Source: Candidatus Altarchaeales archaeon
GTDB lineage: Archaea; Altiarchaeota; Altiarchaeia; IMC4; QMZM01
Length of the DNA stretch: 10,133 nucleotides
Direction: 5' to 3'
Assembly: GCA_003663175.1 (NCBI GenBank)
Contig: QMZM01000032.1
Span: 1 to 10,133 of the forward strand
Positions 6,451-10,133 of this stretch are shown in pieces. Made by a program: the position numbers and the translations under genes. Below the pieces are notes generated by a model, which was given only the letters and a program-made list of their open reading frames with translations, had not been told where the DNA came from and searched no databases. Position 1 is the stretch's first letter; each line of letters begins with the position of its first letter.

Positions 6451-7677
6451 TTATGGTAAAATTCCGATGAAATATAGGATCGTTGGTAAGAGGAGAACGC
6501 CCATCAAATGCGTTCTTGAAATTTTTGTCATAATTGGTAATAGCCCTATGGACGTTGATACGAAAAGTATAAACATACCAAAGATTCCCGTGAATATATA
6601 GACAAGGATTAATATAATGGCCATGGATACTCCAGATAATATTCTGTAATTTATTCTATGGAATAGATTAAGTGCAATTCTACCAACAATTAAATGAATC
6701 TGAGTTGCAATTACTGCTGAGAATGCCACCACTCCAATTATCAAGAGAAATACATTAAAGTCCATATTAATTATCTTACCAACTATAGTTGCTACACCAC
6801 TTCTCGGATTGTGGATCGTGTATAGGGAAATGAATGAATAGATTGCGTCGGATGTATTGATTGCAGAGATTGAAACTATGAAATTTCTGACATTATTGCC
6901 AAGAACTTCAAAAATTAATATACCGATTTGTGATGGACTCATTGCTGGCAATATGCCAACGAGCATACCGCCAATAGAGCCGATAAATCCGGAGGAGATC
7001 GCACTCGGACCTATGTGGAGGTCTATATCATCTTCTTGATGTATTGGTTTCGTTTTACTCCCCAATGAATAAATGATATTGCTCATTCCAAAGAGACCAA
7101 CAAAAATTGGAAACAGAACCAGAGTCTGAGACAATAATTTTGTGTTAAGGGCGATAATTCCCAAGAATCCGGATAGAAAGAATACAATGATAGCCCATAG
7201 CACGGCATTTCTCCCTCGTCTTAATTCACGACCTATAAGGAATAGAATTGCAATTATCAGGATATAGATGATAAATTCCCTTAATATATGATACACGAGT
7301 GGGATAAGAAATAGCATTGGAATCAGAAGCAATAAAGCAAATCCGAGACCAAGAAGGCTGCCATATGCCGTCAGTTTAACCGCTTCCATTGCCCTTCCTT
7401 GAATTACCAGTTGGTGCATTGGCAATATATTCAGCGCAGTATCCTCCTCGGGAATTCCGAGAAATATCCCGGGGATAAAGTCAAGAAATGTGTGGGTGAT
7501 TGCCATTGATACCATGATTATTGTGAATTGAATTGATGATATATTTAGTGATGGAAACAGCGATAAACCAATTATTGCTATTGTATTCACATGAAGCCCC
7601 GGGGTTAGACCAGTTACTACACCAATGAGACAGCCAATTATCACGGGGACCAGATAGTTAAGAGTAAATTCAAACAT
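6451..7677 (-). CDS. TctA-like (DUF112 type) multi-pass permease
   Basis: 408 residues, strongly hydrophobic, with roughly ten membrane segments. Two related loop motifs mark the internal duplication of the TctA/DUF112 family: GLTPGLHVNT (23-32) near the N-terminus and GGMLVGILPAMSPSQIGI (236-253) in the middle. A charged loop (about 207-220, KTKPIHQEDDIDLH) separates the halves. Bacterial TctA is the large membrane subunit of tripartite tricarboxylate transporters, which work with a small subunit TctB and a binding protein TctC. Neither partner is in the window, and archaeal members often stand alone, so the substrate cannot be assigned. The length is shorter than bacterial TctA (about 500). 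The ATG has no SD motif and is divergent from nrdD; the stop faces the hairpin-rich region shared with the roadblock gene. Confidence 0.85.
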   Translation of the reverse strand: MFEFTLNYLVPVIIGCLIGVVTGLTPGLHVNTIAIIGLSLFPSLNISSIQFTIIMVSMAITHTFLDFIPGIFLGIPEEDTALNILPMHQLVIQGRAMEAVKLTAYGSLLGLGFALLLLIPMLFLIPLVYHILREFIIYILIIAILFLIGRELRRGRNAVLWAIIVFFLSGFLGIIALNTKLLSQTLVLFPIFVGLFGMSNIIYSLGSKTKPIHQEDDIDLHIGPSAISSGFIGSIGGMLVGILPAMSPSQIGILIFEVLGNNVRNFIVSISAINTSDAIYSFISLYTIHNPRSGVATIVGKIINMDFNVFLLIIGVVAFSAVIATQIHLIVGRIALNLFHRINYRILSGVSMAIILILVYIFTGIFGMFILFVSTSIGLLPIMTKISRTHLMGVLLLPTILYFIGILP

Positions 7678-7747
7678 ATATCTAATTTTATTATTTTATT
7701 CCAAATATTTTATTGTCAAAGAATTTGATTTAATTTAAAAATTTAAA
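7678..7747. promoter_or_regulatory. Divergent promoter region between the permease and nrdD
   Basis: A 70 bp, very AT-rich gap. AAATATTTTATT (7703-7714) is a TATA-like box centred about 40 nt before the nrdD ATG. The same AT block read on the minus strand (CAATAAAATATTTGG) lies about 33 nt before the permease ATG, so one patch may serve both directions. Neither gene has an SD motif. No clear palindrome of the NrdR-box type was seen. Confidence 0.4.
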
Positions 7748-10078
7748 ATGGCGCATAGATATGTAAATAGAAATATTGGAATTAGGGTCATAAGGAGTGA
7801 TAATTCTGTTGATAAGTTTAACCCGGAGGAGATTATTGTAAGTTGTATGAATGCGGGAGTTTCTTCATCAATAGCGACATCAATTGCATTGGATATAGCA
7901 AAGAATGTTTATGATGGCATAACAACGAGGGAGATCAGAGAGATGGTATATTCGAGTTTAAGAAGAATAAATCCGGAACTGGCGGAGAGATACAAATATA
8001 GAGCAAGGTTAAGAGTTAGAACCTCGAGGACTACATTAGAAACATTTGACAGGAAACATATTGTAAATTCACTTGTAAAGGAAACTGGAATTGACAGAAA
8101 ATTGGCAGAAAAAATTGCGAGGGATGTTGGGAGGGAACTTGAAAGGATGAGATTAAATTATGTTACTGCACCATTGATTAGAGAGATCGTAAATGTAAAA
8201 TTACTTGAGCGCGGATTGGAGAGGGAGAGAGCCAAGTATACAAGACTCGGAATGCCAGTTTATGATGTCAAGGATTTGATAGAAAAGCCGCACAAAGAGA
8301 ATGCAAACCTCCAATATAACCCAGAGACCGTGCATAAATTAATGGCTGACCAGATTTCAAAGGAATATGCTTTAATAAATGTGCTGCCAATAGAACTTGC
8401 GGACTCTCATATGAGAGGGGAAATTCACATCCACGATTTGGATTATTTTGCAACGAGACCCTTTTGCTTCTCCCACGATATAAGATTCTTCCTGAAAAAT
8501 GGATTTAAGGCAGACGGAGTTGGAAATCATACCGCAATTGCAGGACCTGCAAAGAGACCCGAGGTTGCATTTCTACACGCCGCAAAGGTTTTGGCGGCTT
8601 CCCAGACAAACTGCTCCGGTGGACAAGGCTTTAGTTACTTTAATACATTTCTTGCTCCATATGTTCGTGGCTTATCCGAAAGGAAGATAAATCAATTAGC
8701 CCAAATGTTTATATATGAGATGTCGCAGATGTATGTTGCAAGGGGTGGTCAGACCGTATTTTCATCAATAGATTGCGACATGTCGATCCCAGAACAATTC
8801 AGAGATGTTCCGGCAGTTCTTCCAGGGGGCAAGGTTCGCGATAGAATAACCTATTCGGATTTTGAGGATGAGGCAAGAAAACTATTTAATGCACTGGTTG
8901 ATGTCTATCTTCATGGAGATTACATTGGAAAGCCATTCAATTTTCCAAAATTTGAGGTTCAGATATATCCCAAGGAATTAAAAAATGGCGAGAATGAAGA
9001 GGAGTTGATGAAGGTTTCAAGATTGGCTGCAAAATTTGGAACTCCCTATTATATAATAAATCAACCATATATGCCAAAATTTGCATGCTACCAGTGTTGC
9101 TCATTTCTAATGCCATTAACGGAGGCGAATACGGATGATGATTTATATAATGGAACAATAAGGGGCGGTGGCTTACAAGTTGTTACAATAAATCTGCCAC
9201 AAATTGCTTACGAATCAAATGGAAATGATGATAAATTATTTGAGTTACTTGAGGAGAGAATGAAGAAGGCGAGGGATATCTTACTGCTTAAGAGAGAGAT
9301 AATAAAGAGAAATTTAAGGAATGATCTCCTACCATTCATGAGCCAGAGAATAGACGATAACGGCACCTTGTACTTAGAGCCAGACAGACAGAGTTATATA
9401 ATTGGTTTGGTTGGAATGAATGAGATGCTAGCTGCACATCTTGGATTAGAACTGCACGAATCAGACTATGCATGGAAATTCGGCTTAAAGGTAATGAAGA
9501 GGATGAAAGACATAGTTGCGAGATTTAGAGAGGAGACGGGATTGAATTTCTCATTGGCAAGAACTCCTGCAGAGTCATGTGCCTATAGACTTGCACAAAT
9601 TGATTTGAATAGATATGATGGAAAGGCTGTTGTAAACGGTTCTGGCGATTCGGCATATTATACAAATTCATTTCATGTCAGACCTTCCGCAGATGTTCCG
9701 CTATGGAAGAGATTGAAAATTGAGGGCTCCTTTCATCCATTGACAGATGGTGGTGCGATGAGCCATGTATGGCTCGGCGAACAAAATCCCAGTCCAGAGG
9801 GAATTTATGAATTGACGAGGAAGATCTCTCTAAAAACGGCAATTCAATACTTTGCATTTACAAAGGATTTATCTGTATGCAGGGACTGTTCATTTGTGAC
9901 CGGAGGCTTCGTTGATAGATGTCCTAATTGCAATTCATCCAGAATTGACTACTGGTCTCGAATCACCGGATACTATCAGAATATATCTGGATGGAACAAG
10001 GGCAAGATCGCAGAACTCAGAGACAGGGCAAGATACGGCACCCAGGGGAATGTCATAGCATTAAAATCCAAACAATGA
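7748..10078 (+). CDS. nrdD: Anaerobic (class III) ribonucleoside-triphosphate reductase
   Basis: 776 residues. NrdD makes deoxyribonucleotides from ribonucleoside triphosphates without oxygen, using a glycyl radical installed by the radical-SAM activase NrdG (not in the window). Domains in order: ATP-cone 1 (about 11-84), ATP-cone 2 (about 89-174, with ETFDRKHIVNSLVKETG), then the ten-stranded barrel (HIHDLDYF at 227-234, NCSGGQGF at 288-295, the paired C450-C451 likely including the thiyl-radical cysteine). A zinc site of four cysteines follows (711, 714, 725, 728), then the glycyl-radical loop RITGYY with Gly741 and the downstream WNKGKIAELRDR. All key residues are present, so it should be active. 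The ATG is fixed by a TAA at 7736-7738. The stop overlaps the start of a redoxin gene, indicating translational coupling. Allosteric control by ATP/dATP through the cones is expected. Confidence 0.96.
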   Translation: MAHRYVNRNIGIRVIRSDNSVDKFNPEEIIVSCMNAGVSSSIATSIALDIAKNVYDGITTREIREMVYSSLRRINPELAERYKYRARLRVRTSRTTLETFDRKHIVNSLVKETGIDRKLAEKIARDVGRELERMRLNYVTAPLIREIVNVKLLERGLERERAKYTRLGMPVYDVKDLIEKPHKENANLQYNPETVHKLMADQISKEYALINVLPIELADSHMRGEIHIHDLDYFATRPFCFSHDIRFFLKNGFKADGVGNHTAIAGPAKRPEVAFLHAAKVLAASQTNCSGGQGFSYFNTFLAPYVRGLSERKINQLAQMFIYEMSQMYVARGGQTVFSSIDCDMSIPEQFRDVPAVLPGGKVRDRITYSDFEDEARKLFNALVDVYLHGDYIGKPFNFPKFEVQIYPKELKNGENEEELMKVSRLAAKFGTPYYIINQPYMPKFACYQCCSFLMPLTEANTDDDLYNGTIRGGGLQVVTINLPQIAYESNGNDDKLFELLEERMKKARDILLLKREIIKRNLRNDLLPFMSQRIDDNGTLYLEPDRQSYIIGLVGMNEMLAAHLGLELHESDYAWKFGLKVMKRMKDIVARFREETGLNFSLARTPAESCAYRLAQIDLNRYDGKAVVNGSGDSAYYTNSFHVRPSADVPLWKRLKIEGSFHPLTDGGAMSHVWLGEQNPSPEGIYELTRKISLKTAIQYFAFTKDLSVCRDCSFVTGGFVDRCPNCNSSRIDYWSRITGYYQNISGWNKGKIAELRDRARYGTQGNVIALKSKQ

Positions 10079-10133
10079 CGAGATTAAAACTCTTTGTTTC
10101 GAACAATTGTCCAAGGTGTCACTCCGCAAAGAG
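10075..10133 (+). CDS. Glutaredoxin/NrdH-like redoxin (3' truncated by the window edge)
   Basis: The first 19 residues are visible: MTRLKLFVSNNCPRCHSAK. A beta strand followed at once by a CPRC dithiol motif is the hallmark of thioredoxin-fold glutaredoxin/NrdH-type proteins. The ATG overlaps the nrdD stop codon (ATGA), so the gene is almost certainly co-translated with nrdD. Class III reductases of one type take electrons from such redoxins rather than from formate; the Methanosarcina barkeri enzyme is a known case, with NrdH reduced by a ferredoxin-dependent reductase. The rest of the gene lies outside the window, so its length and the cis-Pro motif cannot be checked. Confidence 0.75.
   Translation, partial: MTRLKLFVSNNCPRCHSAK

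Noticed and set aside
6333..6462. Hairpin cluster as a MITE or insertion-sequence remnant
   Set aside because: No matching terminal inverted repeats with a target-site duplication and no transposase fragment; left open only as a dispersed repeat to be checked by genome search.
6413..6601. Small plus-strand frame over the hairpin array and the permease 3' end
   Set aside because: It starts inside palindromic DNA, lies antisense to the permease and shows no recognisable protein features.
8268..9158. Short frames overlapping nrdD on both strands
   Set aside because: They lie wholly inside a long, highly conserved reading frame and show no family features.

Overview
The window looks like a piece of an AT-rich archaeal chromosome. 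The evidence is a SepRS-type O-phosphoseryl-tRNA synthetase gene (a family known from methanogens, Archaeoglobus and some relatives), an archaeal-type TctA-like permease, a KaiC-like/GTPase gene next to a roadblock gene, strong use of AGA/AGG and ATA codons, and most genes starting without a Shine-Dalgarno (SD) motif but with AT-rich TATA-like boxes about 33-42 nt before the ATG. A strictly or mainly anaerobic life is suggested by a class III (glycyl-radical) ribonucleotide reductase. I cannot name the genus. The presence of SepRS points to tRNA-dependent cysteine synthesis, but no methanogenesis gene is in view.

Layout from left to right. (1) 1-753 (+): the 3' part of a cell-surface protein with Ser/Thr-rich mucin-like linkers, three Cys-rich repeats, one C-terminal membrane helix and a short cytoplasmic tail. 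(2) 743-2101 (-): a long coiled-coil protein with a C-terminal winged helix, overlapping gene 1 tail to tail by 11 bp. (3) 2186-3643 (-): a short, divergent SepRS. (4) 3689-4666 (+): thiamine-monophosphate kinase ThiL, divergent from SepRS across 45 bp. (5) 4697-5920 (+): a KaiC-like domain with a degraded P-loop fused to an intact small Ras-like GTPase. (6) 5953-6324 (+): a roadblock/LC7 protein, the expected GTPase partner. (7) 6325-6450: a convergent intergenic stretch packed with hairpins. (8) 6451-7677 (-): a TctA-like multi-pass permease. (9) 7748-10078 (+): NrdD with two ATP-cones. (10) 10075 to the edge (+): the start of a CPRC redoxin overlapping the nrdD stop, likely the electron donor for NrdD.

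Two functional pairs stand out. Genes 5 and 6 form a GTPase/roadblock switch comparable in logic to MglA/MglB, but with the GTPase tethered to what looks like a pseudo-KaiC. Genes 9 and 10 form an anaerobic dNTP-synthesis unit with its own reductant. The other genes are housekeeping (SepRS, ThiL) or surface/transport functions. No rRNA, tRNA, insertion sequence or CRISPR array was seen, and no gene-free stretch exceeds about 130 bp.
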